Part shown: one piece after another, positions 1 through 6,130 of the stretch
Layout of the letters: every line of letters begins with the position of its first letter
Numbering within the stretch: the first letter of the stretch is position 1
Assembly: GCA_030605865.1 (NCBI GenBank)
Contig: JAUWHN010000042.1
Coordinates: 1-8,269, forward strand
DNA from: Candidatus Portnoyibacteriota bacterium
GTDB lineage: Bacteria; Patescibacteriota; Minisyncoccia; RBG-13-40-8-A; JAUWHN01
Reading direction: 5' to 3'
DNA: 8,269 nt
Position numbers and translations under genes: made by a program
Notes under the pieces: generated by a model
The model's input: the letters and a program-made list of their open reading frames with translations, nothing else
Databases searched by the model: none
What the model was told of the DNA's origin: nothing

Positions 1-1
1 T

Positions 2-1369
2 ACCATGGTTCCAATGTTCGGAGATCTTAATTTGCTGTTTAGATATGTTTTTCTGATTATCCTCCTCTTTGGCGCACCGACCATTGCTATGAGTATGGGA
101 ATCAAAGGAGCCGGCGCTGCCCAAAGTTTTGTTAAGGGAGGACTTAAAGGAACAGCAAACTTAGCATATAAATTACCGGGCAGACTAAGAAAAACTGCTG
201 CTGCCATAGTTCCTCCAGCATGGATGCAAAAGGGAGTGCCTCCTCTGGCAAAATTCGTAAGAGGAATACAAAAGACTGCAGCTTTTACAAGTCCTGACTT
301 CTGGAAAAAAGCTAGTGAAGCTCGCAAGGCCGAAAGATTAAGAAAAGCAAGACTTCCTCGTGTTATTGGCAAGATGCAGGATGTAATGAACTTAGTCTAT
401 TCTCTTGGTTCGGAAAAAACCAGTTTTGCCGAACAAGCAGAACAATTTGAAGTTGCTGAAAGGAAAACAGAAATTGAAGCAGAAACTAAAAGAGTTGGCA
501 AGCGACTGATTGCGAAGAAAAACACAGCCACGAAACAAAAAGATCTTTTGGACTACAAATCCTGTAATGAACTTTTGCAGGAACAAGGCGATACCAATGA
601 TTCAATGATTTTCGATGAGTCCTTTGATAATATTGAATATGATGAAAAACTTGCTCTTCCTGAATTTAAAAATCCAGATGGAACGATGCAGAAAGTTAAT
701 GACCCTAAAAACAGACGTTTTTCCAATCTTGGGTTTAAACATGGAATTATCCAACAAATGAGGAAAATGGGACAAAACGACAAAAACATTGCCGCATTTT
801 TAGGAAAAATGCAGGAAATTGGATTCTCGGCCGGATATTATGGTGTATATGGAATGGCCTCAACAGATGATAAGGGAAATATGACGATTGCCTCGGATGA
901 AGAACAAATAAAAGTCGCTGCTGCTAAACTTAGAACTCAACCACCGAGGAACAGAAAGCTGCATGGAACTGCCGTAGGTATGCAAGGAGTAGATGAAGAA
1001 GGACAGTATAAATTTGCGGGCCGCGATCCTGTGGCAGATGAGCTCTTAAAGGCCTATACTGAGTCGGATGTAAAGTCAACGGAATTACGGTATGTAAGAC
1101 CAGATGCGCAAATCTCGCTAAATCAGGCTTATGAACAAAACGCGTTAAAAGCAATTTCAGCAACAGCCGATCTTTTAGGCAAAAAAGTCAATGATGCCAT
1201 AACAGGAAAAACAGGAATAAAAGCAGGAATAAAAGCAGGAGCAGAAGCAGGAGCAAAAGCAGGAGCAGAAGAAAGTCAAAAAACCAAAAAATGGGCAACA
1301 GAAGAAATTAGAGAAGAGTTCAAAAAACTAAAAAAGAAAGAAAGAAAAGAAAGAGAGGAAGAAGCATAA
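2..1369 (+). CDS. VirB6/TrbL-like T4SS membrane protein, C-terminal part (5' partial)
   Basis: The reading frame is open to the left edge, so the Met at position 5 is probably internal. Numbering from that Met, residues 10-31 form one strongly hydrophobic helix (LFRYVFLIILLFGAPTIAM), followed directly by a Gly/Ala-rich stretch (34-49, GAGAA) and a basic region. This last helix plus Gly/Ala/basic exit is what I know from the C-termini of VirB6/TrbL-like polytopic proteins in Patescibacteria T4SS loci, and the PrgI/TraC-like/VirB4 genes downstream fit. The remaining roughly 400 residues have no membrane segment and should lie in the cytoplasm; they include a Gly/Tyr-rich patch near 275-285, an imperfect KAGA/EAGA repeat (402-421), and an end made almost only of Lys, Arg and Glu (likely coiled coil). 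The tail is unusually long for VirB6. The channel role is inferred from family and context; the tail's function is unknown. Confidence 0.6.
   Translation, partial: TMVPMFGDLNLLFRYVFLIILLFGAPTIAMSMGIKGAGAAQSFVKGGLKGTANLAYKLPGRLRKTAAAIVPPAWMQKGVPPLAKFVRGIQKTAAFTSPDFWKKASEARKAERLRKARLPRVIGKMQDVMNLVYSLGSEKTSFAEQAEQFEVAERKTEIEAETKRVGKRLIAKKNTATKQKDLLDYKSCNELLQEQGDTNDSMIFDESFDNIEYDEKLALPEFKNPDGTMQKVNDPKNRRFSNLGFKHGIIQQMRKMGQNDKNIAAFLGKMQEIGFSAGYYGVYGMASTDDKGNMTIASDEEQIKVAAAKLRTQPPRNRKLHGTAVGMQGVDEEGQYKFAGRDPVADELLKAYTESDVKSTELRYVRPDAQISLNQAYEQNALKAISATADLLGKKVNDAITGKTGIKAGIKAGAEAGAKAGAEESQKTKKWATEEIREEFKKLKKKERKEREEEA
1208..1267 (+). repeat. Five 12-bp in-frame repeats coding (K/E)(T/A)G(I/A)
   Basis: Five consecutive 12-base units (1208, 1220, 1232, 1244, 1256) with consensus aaagcaggagca encode KTGI, KAGI, KAGA, EAGA, KAGA near the end of the VirB6-like protein. 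The unit length is a multiple of three, so copy-number change would keep the frame. A 19-base piece of this array (1233-1251) recurs exactly in the 3' end of the VirB4-like gene (5573-5591). Confidence 0.85.
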
Positions 1370-1385
1370 AATTGACTAATATAAT

Positions 1386-2696
1386 ATGGTAACTATTGAC
1401 GAACTAAGGTCGGAACAATTAAAAAATCTTGAGGTTTTTGAACAGATAAAGGAACTATCCGATTCTTTTGTTTTGCGTATGCAGATAAAAGAAGCTTATT
1501 TTCTTCAAGAAAAATTAGGCTCTCTTTTAGAAACCTCGGATGTTGCTGATTTCCAGCCAGAGCTTTATAAAAAATATCAGGACTTAATTGCTCAACTAAG
1601 ATGGGTGGCTCTAGCAATGCTTCCCAATGAAGAAGTTTTAAAAGTGCTTAAAGAAAGTTACTTAGCAGTTTTAGAAAATGAAGATGTTGATCCCTTGGGT
1701 CGAATAGAAGCAAAAATGTTTAGCTTGGGCCTTATGCCTCGAAATGAACTAAGGCAAGAAATGCAAGGAGCGCTTAAAGAAAACATAGAACGAATAGGAA
1801 GCCGAACTTTTGGCGAATGGCTTTTAGATTATAGTAAAACCTTTGATTTCAGAGACCGGGATGAACTCAGTCCAGTAAAATATGTCAGACAGAGTTCTGA
1901 AGCTCAAGCTTTGTCAGAGTCGGAAAAAAACAAATTAAGGAAAGCTCTTCGTCTCTTTGATCGAGTTCTCTTGGTTACTCCGGTAGTGGACGAATTCGCT
2001 CTTGGTCTTCTTTTGCGAGAAATGATTAAAGTTGGCACAATCAAAAGGGAAAATATTAGCCCAAGCTTACTCCAATCATTTTCGATTCCAATTGAAAAAC
2101 CCGAAGTTACCCGTATTCTTACTGAAGCTGCTGCTCGTTCCAAAATCGAAAGAGAAACAGAGGAACCCAAGCTGCGAGAAGTCAGCCGCAAACCAGAAAA
2201 ACCCAAAAAACCGGGCTTTTTCAAAAGATTATTTGGGAAAAAACCTAAAAAACCCCAGCCGGAGGCTGGTCCGCCTCGGGCGGAAAAGAAACAGAAAGGA
2301 CCTAAGCCGGAAGAAATCATTCCGCCTAAAATAGAAGAGGCTGCTCAAAGGCTAGGAAAAATCCCTTCTATCTATAAAGGAAAAATTTCTCCCTATGAAC
2401 AAAAAAGAGAGGTTGGGCCAACTCATATTGGCCGAATAATTCCTCCTTCTCCAAGGCCTCCTCTAGAAAAGAGAATTCCGACGTTCCCCGAAAAAACTAA
2501 ACAAGAAATAAAAAAATTGGAAAAACTGGAAAAAGAAAAAGAAGAAAAACCTCAAAAAGTAGATATCAAGGGCAAGTACCGTATCCAAACAATGAAAAAA
2601 GATATTGAAAAAGCAAAACAAGTCCTGCGCATACCTACTGACAGACAGGCAAAACCAAAGGTTAAAAATAATATAGTTGATTTATCGGGCAAATAA
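1386..2696 (+). CDS. Hypothetical soluble protein with Lys/Pro-rich C-terminal half
   Basis: I do not recognise this 436-residue protein. It has no signal peptide and no membrane helix, so it is probably cytoplasmic. Residues 1 to about 250 are mixed, mostly helical-looking sequence rich in Leu, Glu and Lys. From about 255 to the end it is basic and Pro-rich, with Lys-Pro runs, a short amphipathic/basic motif at 277-286 (GFFKRLFGKK) that might touch the membrane, and a KLEKLEKEKEEK coiled-coil stretch. A tandem-hairpin DNA element is read through in frame at residues 291-300. The gene lies 16 bp after the VirB6-like gene and 2 bp before the PrgI gene, which suggests an accessory cytoplasmic component of the same T4SS; that is context only. 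The ATG at 1386 lacks a Shine-Dalgarno sequence but is the first Met after the upstream stop and keeps the tight spacing seen across the operon. Confidence 0.75.
   Translation: MVTIDELRSEQLKNLEVFEQIKELSDSFVLRMQIKEAYFLQEKLGSLLETSDVADFQPELYKKYQDLIAQLRWVALAMLPNEEVLKVLKESYLAVLENEDVDPLGRIEAKMFSLGLMPRNELRQEMQGALKENIERIGSRTFGEWLLDYSKTFDFRDRDELSPVKYVRQSSEAQALSESEKNKLRKALRLFDRVLLVTPVVDEFALGLLLREMIKVGTIKRENISPSLLQSFSIPIEKPEVTRILTEAAARSKIERETEEPKLREVSRKPEKPKKPGFFKRLFGKKPKKPQPEAGPPRAEKKQKGPKPEEIIPPKIEEAAQRLGKIPSIYKGKISPYEQKREVGPTHIGRIIPPSPRPPLEKRIPTFPEKTKQEIKKLEKLEKEKEEKPQKVDIKGKYRIQTMKKDIEKAKQVLRIPTDRQAKPKVKNNIVDLSGK
2255..2284 (+). repeat. Two abutting perfect 15-bp hairpins inside a coding region
   Basis: Hairpin one is 2255-2269 (ccagcc, loop gga, ggctgg) and hairpin two is 2270-2284 (tccgcc, loop tcg, ggcgga). 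Each has a 6-bp perfect stem and a 3-base loop, and they touch with no gap. The block is far richer in G+C than the A-rich flanks and is translated in frame as about QPEAGPPRAE in the Lys/Pro-rich linker of the surrounding protein. This looks like a small palindromic element rather than chance, comparable in idea to the in-gene palindromic elements of Rickettsia. I have an impression, not verified, that similar GC-rich double hairpins are scattered in Parcubacteria genomes. Confidence 0.7.
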
Positions 2697-2698
2697 AT

Positions 2699-3097
2699 AT
2701 GCACTCTCAAGTCCCTCAATACCTTGATATTGAAGATAAAATTATTGGGCCCCTTACCCTAAAACAATTTATTTATTTATTACTTGGCGCCGGGGCATTG
2801 TTTCTATTGTTTAATGTCCTAAAACTCTCTGTTTTTATTATAGTAGCCATTCCAATCAGTATCCTTATCTTTTTAGTAACCTTTTATAAAATTGGTAATC
2901 AAAAATTTTCTCAATTTGTATTTAGTCTTTTTAAATTCCTCGGCAGACCCAATATTTATACCTGGAAAAAATTACCTCCTAAAAAACCCTCTGAAGAACC
3001 AATCCCTAAAATCATCGAAAAAGCCAAGCCCCTCAAAAAAGCTCCTAAAGAAAACGAGCTTGAGGAGGTTCAGTGGAAAGTGGAACTAAAAAAATAA
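2699..3097 (+). CDS. PrgI family membrane protein of a T4SS
   Basis: This 132-residue protein has the PrgI-family layout: a short N-terminal region with the motif QYLDIEDKIIGPLTLKQ (7-23), two membrane helices close together (about 23-40 and 43-62), a basic stretch with GRPNIYTWK (82-90), and a Lys/Pro/Glu-rich cytoplasmic tail. PrgI proteins accompany VirB4-type ATPases in T4SS of Gram-positive bacteria and Patescibacteria and take roughly the place of VirB3 at the inner membrane. That VirB3-like role is established only by analogy. The gene starts 2 bp after the previous stop and ends 1 bp before the TraC-like gene, the usual PrgI-VirB4 order, so co-translation is likely. The start at 2699 leaves a compact N-terminus that begins just before the conserved motif. 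The extra tail after residue 90 is variable-looking and may contact VirB4. Confidence 0.85.
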   Translation: MHSQVPQYLDIEDKIIGPLTLKQFIYLLLGAGALFLLFNVLKLSVFIIVAIPISILIFLVTFYKIGNQKFSQFVFSLFKFLGRPNIYTWKKLPPKKPSEEPIPKIIEKAKPLKKAPKENELEEVQWKVELKK

Positions 3098-3098
3098 T

Positions 3099-3722
3099 AT
3101 GCCAAAGGTAAAAACAGCTACTCCAAGTCAAAAATTTATTGAGATTCAAAACATCAAAAACGATGTTGTAATTTTAAAGAACAGTGGACTACGCGCTGTC
3201 TGCATTGCTTCAAGCGTTAACTTTGAGCTCAAAGGGAGCGAAGAACAAGAGGCTTTAATTGGCCGCTTTCAGGGCTTTATTAACTCTTTAGATTTCCCTC
3301 TTCAAATTTTAGTTAACTCTCGAAAATTAAATATTGATCCTTATTTGGAAAATCTCAAAGAACTTGCCAAAACTCAAGAAAATGAACTTCTCCATGCCCA
3401 AACCACTGAATACATAGATTTTATTCAAAAATTTGTCGAGCTAACCGATATTATGAATAAATCCTTTTATGTCGTTATCCCTTACAATCCAGTCGGAGCT
3501 AAAGAGGAAAAATTTTTAGATAAAATTAAGCTTATTATCAGCCCGAAAGCAACCACTCAAAAACTGTCACCGGAAAAATTTGATGAATACAAAGACCAGC
3601 TTATGCAAAGGGCAAATCATATTATTAATGGTTTAGGCCAGGTAGAAGTTAAAGCTACTCTCTTAAATAACCAACAATTAATAAGATTATTCTATGAATT
3701 CTACAACCCCGGCAGGGCTTAA
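3099..3722 (+). CDS. TraC-like domain protein (detached N-terminal part of VirB4)
   Basis: This 207-residue soluble protein matches the pattern I know for the TraC-like N-terminal domain of Patescibacteria T4SS ATPases: an early strand pair (FIEIQNIKNDVVILKNSGLR, 13-32), SSVNFELK (38-45), the stretch 60-77 with FINSLDFPLQILVNSRKL, and SFYVVIPYNP (122-131). It ends in LIRLFYEFYNPGRA. It has no Walker motifs; those are in the next gene. In conventional VirB4/TraC proteins this domain is fused to the ATPase and helps dock it to the membrane complex. Here it starts 1 bp after the PrgI stop and its last 29 bases overlap the VirB4 gene in another frame. A separate TraC-like gene is common in this group as far as I recall, so the split is probably natural, although a one-base sequencing error would look the same. 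Confidence 0.8.
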   Translation: MPKVKTATPSQKFIEIQNIKNDVVILKNSGLRAVCIASSVNFELKGSEEQEALIGRFQGFINSLDFPLQILVNSRKLNIDPYLENLKELAKTQENELLHAQTTEYIDFIQKFVELTDIMNKSFYVVIPYNPVGAKEEKFLDKIKLIISPKATTQKLSPEKFDEYKDQLMQRANHIINGLGQVEVKATLLNNQQLIRLFYEFYNPGRA

Positions 3723-5619
3723 AGAAACCCACGTAACCACTGGGCCCACTGAACTTCGGGACTTAATCGCTCCTTCAGCTCTTGAAATATCCTCAAATTA
3801 TATCCAGATAGGAGAAAAATTTGTCCGAACTCTTTTTATTGTCAATTATCCTCGCTTTCTTAATATAAACTGGTTAAGTCCAATTATTAACTATCCCAAA
3901 ACAGTGGATATTTCGATGTTTATTCATCCTACTGATACTGGCGCTCTTTTAAGAAAACTTAGAAAAAAATTAACTGAAATAGAATCCCAAATAGCTTTAG
4001 AGCAAGAAAAAGGTAAGGTCCGTAATCCTATTTTAGAAACTGCCCGCAATGATATAGAAAATTTAAGAGATAAGTTAATTCAAGGAACAGAAAAATTCTT
4101 TAAATTTTCTTTATATATTACTATTTACGGCAAGTCCATTGAAGAACTGGGTGAAATAGAAGGAGAACTCACTTCTCTTTTCAACGCCAGAATGATTACC
4201 ACCAAAGTTGCTCTTTTTCAACAAGCTGACGGTTTAAATGCTACTCTTCCTCTTTGCGAAGACAAGCTCTTTATCACCAACTCAATGAATTCTGCTCCTT
4301 TATCAACTTCTTTTCCTTTTGTTTCTTCAAACCTCACTTCTGACAAAGGAATTCTTTACGGAATCAACCGCCATAATAACAGTTTAGTTCTCTTTGACAG
4401 ATTCTCTTTGGAAAACGCAAACATGACGATTTTCGGAAAGGCAGGCGGAGGCAAAAGTTATTCCTGCAAATTGGAAGTTCTTCGCTCTTTAATGCTCGGG
4501 ACTGACGTTATTATTATTGACCCGGAAAATGAATATCAGTATTTAGCTGAAACGGTTGGCGGAGCTTCCTTTAAAATATCTTTGACCTCGCCTCATCATA
4601 TTAATCCTTTTGACCTCTCTATGCCCGGTCCCGAAGAAAAACCCGAAGATATCCTCCGAAGCAATGTTATAGAACTCACCGGTCTTTTAAAAATAATGTT
4701 AGGAGAATTAACAGCCGAAGAGGAATCAATTTTAGACAAGGCTCTGGTTGAAACTTATGCTTCCCGAGATATTACGCCCCAATCAGATTTTAAAACAATC
4801 ACCCCTCCGCTTCTGTCTGATTTAAAAATAATTTTAGAAGGCATGGAAGGAGGCGAGACAATGGCTAAAAAGTTAGAGAAATATACTGAAGGAAGTTTTT
4901 CAGGTTTTCTTAATCAACCAACAAATATCAGAGTGGTAGGTAAAAATCTAATTGTTTTCAGTGTCCGGGATATGGAAGAAGAGCTTAGGCCAGTGGCAAT
5001 GTATGTTATTCTTCACTTTATCTGGAATTTAATCCGCTCCCAACTTAAAAAAAGGATTTTGCTGGTTGACGAAGCTTGGTGGTTGATGAAATATGAAGAA
5101 GGAGGTTCTTTCTTGCATGGAATTGCCAAGCGCTGTAGGAAATATTATTTAGGCTTAACCACTATAACTCAGGATGTTGCTGATTTTATGGAATCAGCTT
5201 ATGGAAAACCAATTCTTACCAATTCCTCAATTCAAATACTTTTCAAGCAATCGCCGGCCACCATTGATGTTGTTAAAAAAACCTTTAATTTAACTGATGA
5301 AGAAAAATACCTGCTTTTAGAATCCCAGGTCGGTGAAGGAATATTTTTCGCCGGATTAAAACATGTAGCTATTAAAGTGGTTGCCTCTTATACTGAAGAT
5401 CAAATTATCACTTCTGACCCCGAACAGCTGCTCCAAATTGAAAAAGCTAAAAAGGAATTAGAAAAGGAAGAAGAAATGAAAGAAGAATTGGAAAAGGAAA
5501 AATTGACAACAGAAGACTTGGCCGAGAAAGTAAAAGAGAAGAAAAAAGAAGAGGCAGCAAAATCAATAACAGAAGCAGGAGCAGAAGCAGGGGAAAAAGA
5601 AGAACAATATGACAAATAA
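3694..5619 (+). CDS. virB4: VirB4-like T4SS ATPase
   Basis: This 641-residue protein is the energy-providing ATPase of the T4SS, expected at the cytoplasmic face of the inner membrane. Residues about 10-235 match the middle part of CagE/TrbE/VirB4 proteins, including a coiled-coil stretch rich in Glu/Lys. The ATPase domain follows: Walker A GKAGGGKS at 248-255 (Lys254), IIIDPENEY at 273-281, Walker B ILLVDE ending at Asp459-Glu460 followed by AWWLM, and TTITQDV at 489-495 with Gln493. All key residues are present. After about residue 577 comes a Lys/Glu coiled coil ending in TEAGAEAGEKEE, which is longer than usual. The first domain lies in the preceding overlapping gene; together they give the normal length of about 840 residues. 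The ATG at 3694 is the only Met near the conserved start, has no Shine-Dalgarno sequence and is inside the upstream gene, so translational coupling is likely. Confidence 0.92.
   Translation: MNSTTPAGLKETHVTTGPTELRDLIAPSALEISSNYIQIGEKFVRTLFIVNYPRFLNINWLSPIINYPKTVDISMFIHPTDTGALLRKLRKKLTEIESQIALEQEKGKVRNPILETARNDIENLRDKLIQGTEKFFKFSLYITIYGKSIEELGEIEGELTSLFNARMITTKVALFQQADGLNATLPLCEDKLFITNSMNSAPLSTSFPFVSSNLTSDKGILYGINRHNNSLVLFDRFSLENANMTIFGKAGGGKSYSCKLEVLRSLMLGTDVIIIDPENEYQYLAETVGGASFKISLTSPHHINPFDLSMPGPEEKPEDILRSNVIELTGLLKIMLGELTAEEESILDKALVETYASRDITPQSDFKTITPPLLSDLKIILEGMEGGETMAKKLEKYTEGSFSGFLNQPTNIRVVGKNLIVFSVRDMEEELRPVAMYVILHFIWNLIRSQLKKRILLVDEAWWLMKYEEGGSFLHGIAKRCRKYYLGLTTITQDVADFMESAYGKPILTNSSIQILFKQSPATIDVVKKTFNLTDEEKYLLLESQVGEGIFFAGLKHVAIKVVASYTEDQIITSDPEQLLQIEKAKKELEKEEEMKEELEKEKLTTEDLAEKVKEKKKEEAAKSITEAGAEAGEKEEQYDK
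5573..5591 (+). repeat. Second copy of a 19-base AGAEAG-coding repeat
   Basis: The 19 bases here are identical to 1233-1251 in the VirB6-like gene. Both are read in the same phase, giving EAGAEAG here and KAGAEAG there. Both copies are near the 3' end of a gene that ends in a Lys/Glu-rich tail. Confidence 0.75.
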
Positions 5620-6040
5620 TGAAGATGCCTATAAACACAAACTTAGTGCAGACAGGGCAGCAGACAAAAAAATAGAAAAAGAATCAAAAAAAGCCAAGCC
5701 AAAAAAAACCGGGGCCTTGAAAGCTATTCTTAAAAATCCTATCTTCAAACTTTTAATTCCCTTGGGTGCGGAGATTATCCCGGGGACCGGGCTGCTTCCC
5801 TCTTGGATACTTTATGTTCTTTATACTTATCATGAAGAAAAAAAAGCCGGTCTATCCCCTAATATTGCTGAATATATAATAGTAGGGGGAGTAGCAGCTA
5901 CTTCTGACGCTATAGATGCCCTTAATTTAACTGGTTTCGGGATGATAATTGGCAAAGGAATCGATATTCCTACTGTTGGCTTTCTCTATATCTGGCGAAT
6001 TAATAAACACGGCTTAATGTCGGCAATGTCTAAAAAGTAA
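5609..6040 (+). CDS. Small hypothetical membrane protein
   Basis: This 143-residue protein has a polar, strongly basic N-terminus (1-42), then hydrophobic segments at about 45-72, 86-97 and 108-128, with a Pro/Gly break inside the first (EIIPGTGLLPSW, 55-66). The C-terminus is basic (KHGLMSAMSKK). I do not recognise a named family; the 'E.IP..G.LP.W' pattern followed by a hydrophobic stretch resembles small uncharacterised membrane proteins I have seen in Patescibacteria, which is a weak memory. It overlaps the VirB4 gene by 11 bases, so it is almost certainly made from the same mRNA and may be an accessory inner-membrane part of the secretion system. The ATG at 5609 is the first possible start. 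No Shine-Dalgarno sequence is clear, only the purine-rich 3' end of VirB4. It is the last gene before the palindromic spacer. Confidence 0.75.
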   Translation: MTNNEDAYKHKLSADRAADKKIEKESKKAKPKKTGALKAILKNPIFKLLIPLGAEIIPGTGLLPSWILYVLYTYHEEKKAGLSPNIAEYIIVGGVAATSDAIDALNLTGFGMIIGKGIDIPTVGFLYIWRINKHGLMSAMSKK

Positions 6041-6044
6041 AACA

Positions 6045-6114
6045 ATCAACGAATAACGAATCTTTTACGAATATACGAATTCGTAAATTCGTACGGGATT
6101 AGTAATTCGTTGAT
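6045..6114. repeat. 70-bp near-palindrome of ACGAAT/ATTCGT units filling the spacer
   Basis: The sequence is symmetric about the point between 6079 and 6080. The inner arms (6066-6079 with 6080-6093) pair at 13 of 14 positions and the outer arms (6045-6062 with 6097-6114) at 16 of 18, separated only by a 3-by-3 mismatch. The left arm holds four ACGAAT units (6049, 6056, 6067, 6075), the right arm three ATTCGT and one degenerate ATTAGT. It occupies 70 of the 86 bases between two operon genes. As RNA it would fold into one long hairpin with no loop spacer; as DNA it could form a cruciform. There is no following T run, so it is not an ordinary Rho-independent terminator. It may be a dispersed REP/MITE-like element or an mRNA processing/stability site. 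Confidence 0.85.
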
Positions 6115-6130
6115 GAGCGAAGCGACATGA
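6113..6130 (+). other. Possible five-codon upstream ORF (MSEAT) overlapping the next start
   Basis: An ATG at 6113, formed at the right end of the palindrome, reads Met-Ser-Glu-Ala-Thr and stops at TGA 6128-6130, which overlaps the ATG at 6127 as ATGA. This geometry would allow termination-reinitiation at the downstream gene, which otherwise has no Shine-Dalgarno sequence. With so short a frame, chance is quite possible. Confidence 0.25.

Noticed and set aside
930..1163. Minus-strand frames opposite the VirB6-like gene
   Set aside because: They have no motif or start context and are His/Leu-rich by codon complement; shadow frames.
1373..1387. TTGACT and TATAAT hexamers just before the ATG at 1386, resembling a sigma-70 promoter
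   Set aside because: The two boxes are only about two bases apart and the second runs into the start codon, so they cannot act as a -35/-10 pair for this gene.
1904..2320. 138-codon minus-strand open frame inside the 436-aa gene
   Set aside because: It is antisense to a well-supported gene, has Ser/Arg/Gly/Phe composition typical of shadow frames over Lys/Glu/Pro codons, and no recognisable motif.
2032..2334. 100-codon plus-strand frame overlapping the 436-aa gene
   Set aside because: It is entirely inside the longer gene in another frame, with Lys/Asn-rich sequence arising from the A-rich DNA.
5046..5053. A-run before the VirB4 Walker B as a possible -1 slippery site
   Set aside because: The phase (ctt aaa aaa agg) does not give the A-AAA-AAG heptamer, and the zero frame continues through intact Walker B.
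5779..5791. Hairpin cccgg-gga-ccggg in the small membrane protein gene
   Set aside because: It has only a 5-bp stem and encodes the conserved-looking IPGTG turn; codon choice explains it.
6045..6114. Palindromic spacer read as a Rho-independent terminator
   Set aside because: The stem is A/T-rich and followed by gatgagcgaagc, with no T run on either strand at the right place.
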